From Mesoflavibacter zeaxanthinifaciens DSM 18436 (lineage in GTDB: Bacteria; Bacteroidota; Bacteroidia; Flavobacteriales; Flavobacteriaceae): a DNA stretch of 64,000 bases. The notes beneath the pieces were generated by a model. That model saw only the letters and a program-made list of their open reading frames with translations. It was not told the origin of the DNA and did no database searches. The stretch spans positions 1 through 64,000 of the forward strand of contig NZ_AULQ01000008.1 in the NCBI RefSeq assembly GCF_000422365.1, given 5' to 3'. Positions within the stretch are counted from its first letter, which is position 1. Every line of letters begins with the position of its first letter. The position numbers and the translations under genes were made by a program. This document shows positions 28,958 through 37,668 of the stretch, piece after piece.

Positions 28958-31357
28958 TTACATTTTTTCAACAACAAAAACAAATTCGTTGTTATTATCA
29001 TTGTTAACATGGTGTAATTCTAGTCTATTACTATTAACTTCTGTAATGTACCAATCGTCATCCATTTGCCAGTAAGGAAAAATCCCTAAGTAGTTAATTA
29101 CATACCTTAGATTATTGTTTTCGTCTCTAACCACTTCGCCTTGTAAATTTGTTATAGTACCTGCATTGTTTGCTTGAATGTTTGCTTCTGCAGAAAAATT
29201 AAAAGTTATCCCTGAGTAATCTGATGTGTTATCTACGCCTTCCATAGTTGAGTATGTAATTTGCCAAACACCATCATATAACCAGTTTTGTATCTGATCA
29301 ACATCTCCATCTGTGGTGTTATTACATTCTTTTTCTAGCTTTAAAGTTGTTCCATTTGCTGAAAAAATAATATAATCTTCTGTTATACTTGTTACGGTGT
29401 AATAACCGCCTAATCCTGAAGATGTTCCTTGCATTGCAAATAACACTACTAATTGATCGCTAGCTGTATTTTCTGCAGACAAACTTCCGTAGTTAACAGT
29501 TTCTCCTTCTACTGCATAAACAAATTCATTTTCATTAAAAGTGAATGTTTGCCCAGCATATGTACTAGTTTGGTCTACACCTGTATTAATGTAGCTATAT
29601 ACTGTCCAATCGCACTCGGTTATTGTATTAAATAAATCTGCTTCTGTGTAACATGGTAATTGTTCTAAAATTAGATATTCTCCGCTTGCATTTTCAAATT
29701 TTAATCTGTCTGAATCACACTCAATCAAGCTCCAATAATCTGATATTGCTTGGATATTTGGACCTGAAATATTGGCTAATTCTAAAATAATTTCGCCAGA
29801 AGTTTCTTCTGTAACATTCCAATATCCATTGTAAGAATTAGCATTATCTGTATCTGTAATTGCTATATCTGCATTATCTTCAAAAGTTAAATTGAAATTG
29901 AGTAGATTATCACTTCCGTTTAGGTTTACTACATTCCACACACAGGTTTGTAAATATGAGTTTACATCTGATGCTGTGCAATTTAAACTACAATCTTCTA
30001 AGATTAAGCCTAGTTCTAAAATTTCAAATTGACTTGGATTATTTAGCACTTCTATTCTTACATAAATAGTTTGAGGACTTGAAATATTACTATATGCGGT
30101 TACATTTGGTATAGCATTAACATTAGTTTCTGCATCTACTATAGTTTCATGAAAGCTTACTTGTACGGGACTTGATATTGTACAACCATCAATATCACTT
30201 AAACCTTCATAAAGATTGAACGTTTCTAGTCCATCATTGTTTTCGTCGCACTTTACAATATCATTAGCTTCTAAACAACCTAATGGATTATTGCTAACAG
30301 TACAGTCTTGCTCTATTTGCATTGTGATTTGACCGTTATCTAAATTGTACTCGTCTTCATCATCACAATTAACAATTGTCCAATCTCCTGCTAAGTCTTC
30401 CCAATCTGTTGTAAAATTTAAAGTTATGATTGCTCCGTCCTGAGTTACTGACCAGCTACCATCATGAATTATATTACCAGCTTCGTTTAAAACAGAAAAT
30501 TCGTAATTGGTATTAAAATCTATGTAATAATCGCTAAACACATTAGAATTGTTATAGTTTGAAATATCCCATAAACATTCTTTTAGGTTTAGTTCTACAT
30601 TTTCGTCTGTACAGTTATTGTCATCGTCATTCCAATCGTAATCATCATCTTCGTCGCATGTACCATCTGCATCGCTTATAGCTACTTCTAATTCTTGGTT
30701 ATTATTTACAATTACAGTGTTTCCTGAAGCGGTTATTAATGTTACAGGAAAGTCTAAACTTGCTAAAATTGGTCCGTCTAAATCTTCTAAAAAGTTATAT
30801 AAAGCTTCGTCGTTATTTATTGTCACTGTATTGATAACCTGAAAATCTGTATTATAAATTGAAAAGGATACTGGATATACAAAGTCAATACATTCTATAT
30901 CATCATCATCTTCGTTTTCTCCTAAACAATCGTCAATTAACTCTTCTAATTCTTGCTGACTAGTAATTTGAATTTCTGTATAATTGTTTAAAGTCACAGT
31001 AATTGGAAATGTAATATTTACCTGATCATCATCATTAGTAAAAGCATCTAAAATATTTTCTAATTGACTATAATCTGCTACACTTTGTATTGTAATTGTA
31101 ACACCATTTGCCGTAACAGTTACGGGCAACACAACTTCTAAACAGTTGGCATAATCTACTATATTATCTTCAGACCCATCATTAGAAGCCATTCTTAACA
31201 TTAAGTTAGCAGCTGTTGAGTCGCCTTCAATTATATCTTCATTTGAAGGATTGATAATTTCGGTTTCTTCGTTTTGACAAGACATTGTTAGCATTAATGC
31301 TAAAAACGACAAGTAAACAAAGTGTTTTAGTTTAAAAAAATTAATGGTCGATTTCAT
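28958..31357 (-). CDS. Large lipoprotein with lipocalin-like repeats, divergent from the ECF sigma operon
   Basis: A 799-residue predicted lipoprotein: signal peptide ending LTMSCQ. Residues about 75-235 hold three or four short repeats of a V.PVTV....T.I.. strand-helix pattern. Four repeats of about 100 residues follow, each starting C(L/V/D)W or GVW and ending with an L..E.(L/C) strand: near 265, 470, 575 and 695; they look like lipocalin-type eight-strand barrels. An inserted FNLYEG...FHE...TIYVRIE module separates the first and second. Asp-rich runs (DDDDD, DEDDDYDWNDDDNN) suggest calcium. Its promoter element matches that of fecR, linking it to the ECF regulon. Confidence 0.82.
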   Translation of the reverse strand: MKSTINFFKLKHFVYLSFLALMLTMSCQNEETEIINPSNEDIIEGDSTAANLMLRMASNDGSEDNIVDYANCLEVVLPVTVTANGVTITIQSVADYSQLENILDAFTNDDDQVNITFPITVTLNNYTEIQITSQQELEELIDDCLGENEDDDDIECIDFVYPVSFSIYNTDFQVINTVTINNDEALYNFLEDLDGPILASLDFPVTLITASGNTVIVNNNQELEVAISDADGTCDEDDDYDWNDDDNNCTDENVELNLKECLWDISNYNNSNVFSDYYIDFNTNYEFSVLNEAGNIIHDGSWSVTQDGAIITLNFTTDWEDLAGDWTIVNCDDEDEYNLDNGQITMQIEQDCTVSNNPLGCLEANDIVKCDENNDGLETFNLYEGLSDIDGCTISSPVQVSFHETIVDAETNVNAIPNVTAYSNISSPQTIYVRIEVLNNPSQFEILELGLILEDCSLNCTASDVNSYLQTCVWNVVNLNGSDNLLNFNLTFEDNADIAITDTDNANSYNGYWNVTEETSGEIILELANISGPNIQAISDYWSLIECDSDRLKFENASGEYLILEQLPCYTEADLFNTITECDWTVYSYINTGVDQTSTYAGQTFTFNENEFVYAVEGETVNYGSLSAENTASDQLVVLFAMQGTSSGLGGYYTVTSITEDYIIFSANGTTLKLEKECNNTTDGDVDQIQNWLYDGVWQITYSTMEGVDNTSDYSGITFNFSAEANIQANNAGTITNLQGEVVRDENNNLRYVINYLGIFPYWQMDDDWYITEVNSNRLELHHVNNDNNNEFVFVVEKM

Positions 31358-31408
31358 AATTGTAGTTTTTTAATTGATATTTTCTTTTCAAAGCTTGTTT
31401 TTCCCATG

Positions 31409-31449
31409 CTTCAATTATAAAACAGATATGTTTAAAAAATTCCTACCTT
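31409..31449 (-). promoter_or_regulatory. Predicted ECF sigma-dependent promoter of the large lipoprotein gene
   Basis: On the minus strand this 41-base stretch begins with AAGGTAGGAATTTT and ends with ATTGAAG. It matches the stretch before fecR (32043-32083) at 32 of 41 positions, without gaps and in the same orientation to its gene. GGAATTT resembles the GGAA-type -35 element of ECF sigma factors. Confidence 0.7.
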
Positions 31450-31452
31450 GGG

Positions 31453-31482
31453 TTTCTAAAAAATTTTTCTTTTTTTTAGAAA
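31453..31482. other. AT-rich hairpin in the sigma-factor upstream region
   Basis: TTTCTAAAAAA (31453-31463) pairs with TTTTTTAGAAA (31472-31482) over eight bases, ending 18 bases before the sigma-factor ATG. It may be a leader stem or operator. Confidence 0.45.
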
Positions 31483-31500
31483 TCACTAATAACCAATCTA

Positions 31501-32016
31501 ATGTCTGAAGATTTACATAAAAATATTTGCAATCAAAATTTATTTAAAGTCTTCTTTAAAAAGCATTCTAAAAATTTACATGACTTTTTATATTATAAGT
31601 TTGGAGAACGATTAAACCCACAAGATAAAGTTCAAGACGCTTTTATTAAACTATGGGAAAACTGTAAAAAAGTACCGCCAAATAAAGCAAAAAGTTACGT
31701 CTACACTATTGCTAATAACTTAATGCTTAACGAAGTTGCACACCAAAAAGTAGTTTTAAAGCATCAAAAAATAAAACCGAAAGAGCATAGCAACGAAAGT
31801 CCTGAATTTTTAATGGAAGAAAATCAATACCGAAAAAAATTAGAAAACGCTATTGCAAATCTTACCGAAGCCGAACGTGTTGCTTTCTTGATGAATCGTA
31901 CAGAAGGTAAGCGCTTTAAAGAGATTGCTGAAATTTTAGATATAAGTACAAAAGCAGTAGAAAAACGTATTTATGGAGCTTTAAAAAAACTAAGAAAAGA
32001 AATAGAAGGTTTATAA
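31501..32016 (+). CDS. ECF sigma-70 factor, FecI type
   Basis: A 171-residue extracytoplasmic-function sigma factor. Region 2 is visible as DKVQDAFIKLWEN...AKSYVYTIANNLMLNE (the -10 recognition helix) and region 4 as LTEAERVAFLMNRTEGKRFKEIAEILDISTKAVEKRIYGALKKLRK (the -35 recognition helix-turn-helix). It starts at an ATG and precedes the anti-sigma gene, as in FecI/FecR systems. No TAnnTTTG box lies upstream, so its own transcription start is unclear. Confidence 0.93.
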   Translation: MSEDLHKNICNQNLFKVFFKKHSKNLHDFLYYKFGERLNPQDKVQDAFIKLWENCKKVPPNKAKSYVYTIANNLMLNEVAHQKVVLKHQKIKPKEHSNESPEFLMEENQYRKKLENAIANLTEAERVAFLMNRTEGKRFKEIAEILDISTKAVEKRIYGALKKLRKEIEGL

Positions 32017-32042
32017 GATGATTAATTAAAAAGATTAAAGTG

Positions 32043-32083
32043 AAGGTAGGAATTTTAAAATCCAACTTGTTATATTATTGAAG
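32043..32083 (+). promoter_or_regulatory. Predicted ECF sigma-dependent promoter of fecR
   Basis: Same 41-base element as at 31409-31449 on the other strand: AAGGTAGGAATTTT, then TTGTTATATTATTGAAG. It lies eight bases before the fecR ATG, between the sigma and anti-sigma genes, giving a very short leader. Confidence 0.7.
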
Positions 32084-32091
32084 TGAAATTT

Positions 32092-32985
32092 ATGGAAAAA
32101 GAATATTTAATAAAAAAATGGCTAGACAATAGTTTAACTCCTAAAGAGTTAGAAGCTTTTAAAGCGCTTGAAGATTACGAAGCACTTACCAAATTATCTA
32201 ACTATTCTAAAGGTTTTAAAGCTACTGAATTTAATGAAGATGAAGCCTTAAAAAAGGTACTACATAAAATAGAAACAAAAAAACAGAGCAACACCAATTG
32301 GTTACAACCTGTATTAAAAATTGCTGCTATCTTAGTTTTATGTTTTGGTGCATATTATTATACTACAACATTGGATACTACTTTTACTACAGATTTTTCA
32401 GAAAAAATTACTGTAGACTTACCAGATAATTCCAAAGTAAATTTAAATGCTTTATCAAGCATAACATTTAACAAAAGTGACTGGAAAAACAACAGAAATA
32501 TATTCCTTAAAGGAGAAGCTTTTTTTGATGTTGAAAAAGGAAGCTCATTTAACGTAAACACCACAACTGGAACAGTAACAGTTTTAGGTACTGAGTTTAA
32601 TGTAAAACAGCGTAATAACTTTTTTGAAGTAACCTGCTACGAAGGTTTAGTGCAAGTCACTTATAAAAATAACAAAACCAAAATCAAACCAGGTGAATCG
32701 TTTTTAGTATTAAACGATTTGGTTATTAATAATAAAACTGATTATAGCAAACCACAATGGTTATCTAATACAAGTGCATTTAAAAGTTTACCCTTAAAAG
32801 AAGTTATTGCCGAGTTTGAAAGACAGTACAACGTAAAAGTTGAAGCTAAAAACATTAATACCGACTTATTATTTACAGGTAGATTTACGCATGATAATCT
32901 TGACTTGGCTCTTAAATCAATAACTCAACCTTTACAACTTACTTACAAAAAATCTAATCAAACCATAATATTAAAGCGTGAGTAA
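32092..32985 (+). CDS. FecR-type anti-sigma factor
   Basis: From the ATG at 32092 the product is 297 residues. An N-terminal cytoplasmic part (about 1-65, helical, binds sigma), a single membrane helix (LKIAAILVLCFGAYYY), then a periplasmic FecR domain with the FKSLPLKEVIAEFERQYNVKVE and YCL-type strands, as in TonB-linked signal transducers. A GTG nine bases upstream could give a slightly longer form. Its stop overlaps the receptor GTG start by eight bases, so they are coupled. Confidence 0.92.
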   Translation: MEKEYLIKKWLDNSLTPKELEAFKALEDYEALTKLSNYSKGFKATEFNEDEALKKVLHKIETKKQSNTNWLQPVLKIAAILVLCFGAYYYTTTLDTTFTTDFSEKITVDLPDNSKVNLNALSSITFNKSDWKNNRNIFLKGEAFFDVEKGSSFNVNTTTGTVTVLGTEFNVKQRNNFFEVTCYEGLVQVTYKNNKTKIKPGESFLVLNDLVINNKTDYSKPQWLSNTSAFKSLPLKEVIAEFERQYNVKVEAKNINTDLLFTGRFTHDNLDLALKSITQPLQLTYKKSNQTIILKRE

Positions 32986-35263
32986 CAAGCTTAAAACTTA
33001 TTCATATATAATCATATATTTTTTGTGTTTGTTTAATGGTTTTTCTCAAAACCAAAAACGACCACTAACAGAAGTTTTATCCTTAATTGAAGCTAAACAT
33101 AAAGTAAGTTTTTCTTACGCAGATAAAGATTTAAAAAAACTATTAATATACATTTCTACAGAAAAATCTTTAGATCATATTTTAAATGAAATTTCTTTAA
33201 AAACCAATCTTCAGTTTAACAAAATTGATCAACAATTTTATACCATAGTTAAATATGATAAAGAAGAATACACATCTGTCCAACAGTTAGAAGAAGTTAC
33301 AATTACAAATTATTTGACGTCTGGTATATCTAAAAGCAACACCGGAAGCATAAATATAAAACCAAAACAATTTGGCATTTTACCAGGTTTAATAGAAGCC
33401 GATGTGTTACAAACTATTCAAGCTTTACCTGGTGTTTTAAGCGTAGACGAAACTGTATCAAACATTAATGTTAGAGGTGGCACACATGATCAAAACCTAT
33501 TTCTTTATGATGGAATTAAAATGTACCAATCTGGACATTTTTTTGGATTGATTTCGGCTTTTAATCCGCAATTAACACATAAAATTTCTGTGATTAAAAA
33601 CGGGAGTAGTGCCAAATATGGCGATGGTATATCAAGTATTGTAGATATGCAACTATCAGACAAAATAAGTTCTGACAGCAATATTGGTATGGGACTTAAT
33701 TTGATTAGTGCAGACGGATATGCTAAAATTCCGTTAGGCAAAAAGACTGAAATTCAAATTGCAGCAAGACGATCTGTAACAGATGTTTTAGATACACCAA
33801 CTTATAACAACTATTTTGATCGAGTTTTTCAGGATACCGATTTGACTAATACAGAAGATGCTGCAGTTTCTAAAGATGAACATTTCTACTTTTATGATAC
33901 TGCTGTAAAATTTCTTTATGATTTAACTGAAAATGATAAAATAAGATTCAACTTTTTAAATATTTATAATGCTTTAGATTATAATGAAGAAGCAACAATT
34001 AATACAACCAACGAAACTTTTAACAGTCAATTAAAACAGCATAACATAGCTACTGGAATAACTTACGAGCGACAATGGAATAAGAGGCTTAATACCTTTG
34101 CTCAAATCTATTATTCTAATTACGACTTGGATGCAACTAACTTTGATGTTTTAAATAATCAACGCCTGATTCAGGAAAATGAAGTAGTTGATGGAGGTTT
34201 AAAGTTACAAGTTAATTATAACTTAAGTCCAAGTATTAATATTAATGGAGGTTTCCAATTTACAGAAGTAGGAATAAGTAACCTAGAAGATGTTAATAAC
34301 CCTGTATTTAAAAGTTATATTAAACGTGTTATTAGGACGTATTCTGTTTTTGTAGAAGCTCAATTTCAATCTAAAAATAAAAATACTTCGGTTAGATTAG
34401 GAATTAGAGATAACTATTTTAAAAAATTTAATTTACATCTAGTTGAACCTAGATTACACATAAACCAGAGGTTTTTAAATCATTTTAGAGCAGAACTTTC
34501 TGCTGAGTATAAAAGTCAAAGCACCACTCAAATTATAGATTTACAAAAAGACTTTTTAGGTATAGAAAAACGTCGTTGGGTACTAGCAAACAACACAACA
34601 ATTCCGGTTGTAAAAAGTAAACAAGCAAGCTTTGGTTTATCATATAACAAAAATAAATTACTAGTCACTGCAGAAGCATTTATTAAACACGTAGACGGTA
34701 TTACTACACGTAGTCAAGGTTTTCAAAATCAGTATCAATTTGTAAATGCAATTGGTAATTATGAAATTAAAGGTGTTGATCTTTTAATAAATAAGCAATT
34801 TCAAAAGTTTGGTACTTGGTTAAGCTATAGCTACTCTAAAAACAATTACACTTTTGAGGATTTAAATGAAGGAGCTTCTTTCTCTAACAACTTTGACATT
34901 ACTCATGTTGTTGATTTTGCAGGTACTTTTACTCTTGATGATTTAAAATTAGCTTTAGGTTTAAATTGGCATTCTGGTAGACCTTTTACAACACCAAATT
35001 ACGAAGACTCAAACAATAACACTATCATTTATAACTCTCCAAACAATAGTCGGTTAGATGATTATTTAAGAGCAGATTTTTCGGCAACATATCAGTTTAA
35101 CTTAGGAACCAACAGAGCCATTTTAGGTGCTTCTATCTGGAATATTTTAAACAAAAAAAATACTATAAATACTTACTATACTATTAATGACGGAGAAATT
35201 TCAAAAATTGAAAATCAATCTTTAGGAATAACGCCTAATGTAAGTTTTAAGATTAGATTTTAG
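32978..35263 (+). CDS. STN-domain TonB-dependent outer membrane receptor, GTG start
   Basis: A 761-residue outer membrane transporter. The GTG at 32978 gives a signal peptide ending NGFSQ. An STN domain (about 27-100) follows, the part that in FecA-type receptors contacts FecR to signal ligand binding; then the plug (IEADVLQTIQALPGVLS...NINVRGG) and a beta barrel ending in a final Phe (SFKIRF). There is no carboxypeptidase-regulatory-like domain and no SusD gene follows. The GTG overlaps the fecR stop by eight bases. Substrate unknown. Confidence 0.92.
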   Translation: MSNKLKTYSYIIIYFLCLFNGFSQNQKRPLTEVLSLIEAKHKVSFSYADKDLKKLLIYISTEKSLDHILNEISLKTNLQFNKIDQQFYTIVKYDKEEYTSVQQLEEVTITNYLTSGISKSNTGSINIKPKQFGILPGLIEADVLQTIQALPGVLSVDETVSNINVRGGTHDQNLFLYDGIKMYQSGHFFGLISAFNPQLTHKISVIKNGSSAKYGDGISSIVDMQLSDKISSDSNIGMGLNLISADGYAKIPLGKKTEIQIAARRSVTDVLDTPTYNNYFDRVFQDTDLTNTEDAAVSKDEHFYFYDTAVKFLYDLTENDKIRFNFLNIYNALDYNEEATINTTNETFNSQLKQHNIATGITYERQWNKRLNTFAQIYYSNYDLDATNFDVLNNQRLIQENEVVDGGLKLQVNYNLSPSININGGFQFTEVGISNLEDVNNPVFKSYIKRVIRTYSVFVEAQFQSKNKNTSVRLGIRDNYFKKFNLHLVEPRLHINQRFLNHFRAELSAEYKSQSTTQIIDLQKDFLGIEKRRWVLANNTTIPVVKSKQASFGLSYNKNKLLVTAEAFIKHVDGITTRSQGFQNQYQFVNAIGNYEIKGVDLLINKQFQKFGTWLSYSYSKNNYTFEDLNEGASFSNNFDITHVVDFAGTFTLDDLKLALGLNWHSGRPFTTPNYEDSNNNTIIYNSPNNSRLDDYLRADFSATYQFNLGTNRAILGASIWNILNKKNTINTYYTINDGEISKIENQSLGITPNVSFKIRF

Positions 35264-35266
35264 TTT

Positions 35267-35295
35267 AAAAAACCACCTAAAAAAGGTGGTTTTTT
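35267..35295. terminator. Bidirectional terminator between the receptor and barrel-protein genes
   Basis: AAAAAACCACC (35267-35277) pairs with GGTGGTTTTTT (35285-35295), seven-base loop, A run before and T run after. It serves the converging genes ending at 35263 (plus) and 35327 (minus). Confidence 0.88.
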
Positions 35296-35326
35296 ATCTT
35301 TTTATATAACTATAATTTATTACAAA

Positions 35327-36628
35327 TTATAATATGTTGTAAGTCGCTATTAATGAAATACCTCCTTTAATATCTGATTGGAACTCATCATTTACTTTAT
35401 GTTTTTTAGAAAGATAGTAATTAATAGCCAATGACATTTTTTTATTATACTCACATCCTATACCAATAAAAAAGCTTGAATTTTTTTTGGTTTCATTTTC
35501 TTTTGAAAGAATCGAGTAATTGTAATCTTGAAGAAACGTTGATTCTAGTATTAATTCTTGATTATATTCTGAACTTAAAATAAAATTTCTGACATAAGCA
35601 ACTTGAAGGAAAAGGTTTAGTTTATCGTTAAGTAAAATATAATTTCTTAAACCAATTGGTAGCTCTATAAAAGAGTAAGATATATTTGATCTGTACGAAA
35701 AATCTATTAATCCATCTTCTTGTGTAAAATACTCTTCAAATTTTGTATTAGAAATATTTTGATAGTTAGGTGCTATAAAAACACTCCATTTATTTCTTTG
35801 AATAGGTAAGACAATTTCTGCTTCAACACCAAAAGCAATACTTGATCCTCCTTCGAAATTGACATCTCTTTCAGAGGTTTTTGTTACACTGTATTCATCA
35901 AGCCCTGTACTTGGTGCTAATCCATATTCATATTTATAAGTATAATTATTTGATATTTTTGAATATGTACTTAATCCTCCTAATGCTTTTAATCTATAGA
36001 TAGTTTTTGTTCTTTTTTTATATATCTGATTAAATTCTTGATCTATACATTTATTATATTTTTCGAAAAGATTTACTAATGCATCATTTCTATAATTCAA
36101 CTTTGTAAATGTTTTCATTGTAAAATTATCGCATAATAAAACTTCATAAAGTTTCTTTTTATAGTCATGAGTTTCTACAACCTTATTTTTTTCTTTTAAA
36201 TATTTTGTATGACTTAAATATTCCGGAGCTTGTCCTTCTATACTATAAAAAAAATAATCTTCTTCGTTTTGATACTTATAAAGAGATGCTTTACCGATCA
36301 ATAGTACTTTTAAAAAAATATAATTATCTATTCTTTTAATAATTTTATTCTCAAGGTCTTTTAAATCTTGAGTTAAAAGATGTTTAATATAATATTGGTC
36401 TGTATCATAAACCCTAAATTCTTTTACAGAACTAATAGATTTTTGTTGAGAATTTGACGATTCGTTTAATTTATAAATAAACTTATCTGGACTGTTAGAC
36501 CAATCTAAGTTTCTTATTAAACATTCTGTTTTATTATCATTTTCATCTATAAAATATCCTCTTTCATAAGTAATTTGAGCTTTTACGGATACAGTTAATA
36601 AAAATAATAATAATGTAAGTTTTTTCAT
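35327..36628 (-). CDS. Outer membrane beta-barrel protein of unknown function
   Basis: A 433-residue protein with a signal peptide (cleavage near VKAQ). The N-terminal third matches a flavobacterial family with ITYERGYFIDENDNKTECLIRNLDW and VKEFRVYD; members are often misannotated as tRNA-modification GTPase, although no G motifs are present. The C-terminal half (about 215-433) has alternating strands like a PorT/OmpA-type beta-barrel (IAFGVEAEIVLP, GIGCEY). It has its own consensus promoter. Confidence 0.8.
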   Translation of the reverse strand: MKKLTLLLFLLTVSVKAQITYERGYFIDENDNKTECLIRNLDWSNSPDKFIYKLNESSNSQQKSISSVKEFRVYDTDQYYIKHLLTQDLKDLENKIIKRIDNYIFLKVLLIGKASLYKYQNEEDYFFYSIEGQAPEYLSHTKYLKEKNKVVETHDYKKKLYEVLLCDNFTMKTFTKLNYRNDALVNLFEKYNKCIDQEFNQIYKKRTKTIYRLKALGGLSTYSKISNNYTYKYEYGLAPSTGLDEYSVTKTSERDVNFEGGSSIAFGVEAEIVLPIQRNKWSVFIAPNYQNISNTKFEEYFTQEDGLIDFSYRSNISYSFIELPIGLRNYILLNDKLNLFLQVAYVRNFILSSEYNQELILESTFLQDYNYSILSKENETKKNSSFFIGIGCEYNKKMSLAINYYLSKKHKVNDEFQSDIKGGISLIATYNIL

Positions 36629-36653
36629 GGTTTGAATTTATTGATTAAAAATT

Positions 36654-36684
36654 CAAAATTAAAGAAATATCTTACAGTTACAAA
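36654..36684 (-). promoter_or_regulatory. Promoter of the outer membrane barrel gene
   Basis: On the minus strand TTTG (36684-36681), 19 bases, TAATTTTG (36661-36654): a perfect Bacteroidota promoter. It is 25 bases before the start at 36628. Confidence 0.75.
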
Positions 36685-36689
36685 TAAAA

Positions 36690-37604
36690 TTAGTCTCTTA
36701 TTAATGGCATTGTACTACAACGTAGTAAGCCTTCTTGTTTGGCAATTTCTGCGTAAGGGACTTCTTCCACAGTAAAACCTTTTTCTCTAAGCCAAGTATT
36801 TAAACGTGTAAAGTTTTTTTCTGAAATGATAACATCTTCTGAAATTGAAAAAATGTTGCTATTCATATTGTACATTTCTTCTTTAGAAATAATAAAGCAG
36901 TTTTCTTTTCCGAAGAAATTTAGTAACCATTCAAATTCAGTTTCATCTCTAAACCCTTCTTTATGTAAGATCGCTTTATCTGTTCCTATAGGTTGGAAAC
37001 AACAGTCTAAATGCAGCGCATTATCGTAAGGATTAGTTTGGGATTTATTTAAGTCGAAACTCTTTACTTTTTTATGAGGAAATTTTTCTTTGATATAATT
37101 TACACCTGCTTCATTAGTCCTAGCAACTATATAATCTGAATAATCTTCTCCTCTGTAAGTGCCAATAAAAATATAGTCATTCCAAAGCATGACATCTCCA
37201 CCTTCTATATGAGCTTCTTCTGGTGGACGTATTACTTTATTTGGATCTATTTGTTCTATTACATATTGTACTGCTTCTAATTCGTTTTCACGGTCAGGAA
37301 GAATATTTGCTTTAACAAACACATCGTCTATTACAAAAGCTATATCTCTAGCAAATATTTGGTTACAATTTTCTATTATTTCTGGTCTAAATACTTTTAC
37401 ATCATATTTTTCAAAAACTTTAGCGACAGCTTCCATTTCTTTTACCATATCTTCTTCAACTGGATATGTTCCTGCTTTAATATGTTCTAAAGATTTAGGG
37501 TCGTAAGCTTCTTCTATTTTTGGTGTTGGACCATTATTTTTTGCGGTGCCTAAAACTACAGCTCGAAGCCGAGATGTTTCGTTTTTTACGTTTAATTGTA
37601 GCAT
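36690..37604 (-). CDS. Amidinotransferase / dimethylarginine dimethylaminohydrolase family enzyme
   Basis: A 304-residue guanidino-group modifying enzyme. The catalytic triad pattern is visible: the ARD segment in IFARDIAFV, His in NALHLDCCF and Cys in GLLRCSTMPLIRD at the C terminus, plus EGGDV. Family members hydrolyse methylated arginine or related guanidino compounds to citrulline-type products, or transfer amidino groups. Exact substrate is not determinable. Follows gltA on the same strand after the gltA terminator. Confidence 0.88.
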   Translation of the reverse strand: MLQLNVKNETSRLRAVVLGTAKNNGPTPKIEEAYDPKSLEHIKAGTYPVEEDMVKEMEAVAKVFEKYDVKVFRPEIIENCNQIFARDIAFVIDDVFVKANILPDRENELEAVQYVIEQIDPNKVIRPPEEAHIEGGDVMLWNDYIFIGTYRGEDYSDYIVARTNEAGVNYIKEKFPHKKVKSFDLNKSQTNPYDNALHLDCCFQPIGTDKAILHKEGFRDETEFEWLLNFFGKENCFIISKEEMYNMNSNIFSISEDVIISEKNFTRLNTWLREKGFTVEEVPYAEIAKQEGLLRCSTMPLIRD

Positions 37605-37614
37605 AAATTAAATA

Positions 37615-37647
37615 TATAAAAAAGCTTCATAAATAATTATGAAGCTT
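37615..37647 (-). terminator. Intrinsic terminator after gltA
   Basis: AAGCTTCATAA (37622-37632) pairs with TTATGAAGCTT (37637-37647) over four bases; T run follows in the minus-strand RNA. Confidence 0.85.
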
Positions 37648-37668
37648 GTTTTAAAAGTTATATTAGTT

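Noticed and set aside
30590-30660. Simple ATC/TCG-rich DNA repeat
   Set aside because: It is the coding trace of Asp-rich stretches in the lipoprotein.
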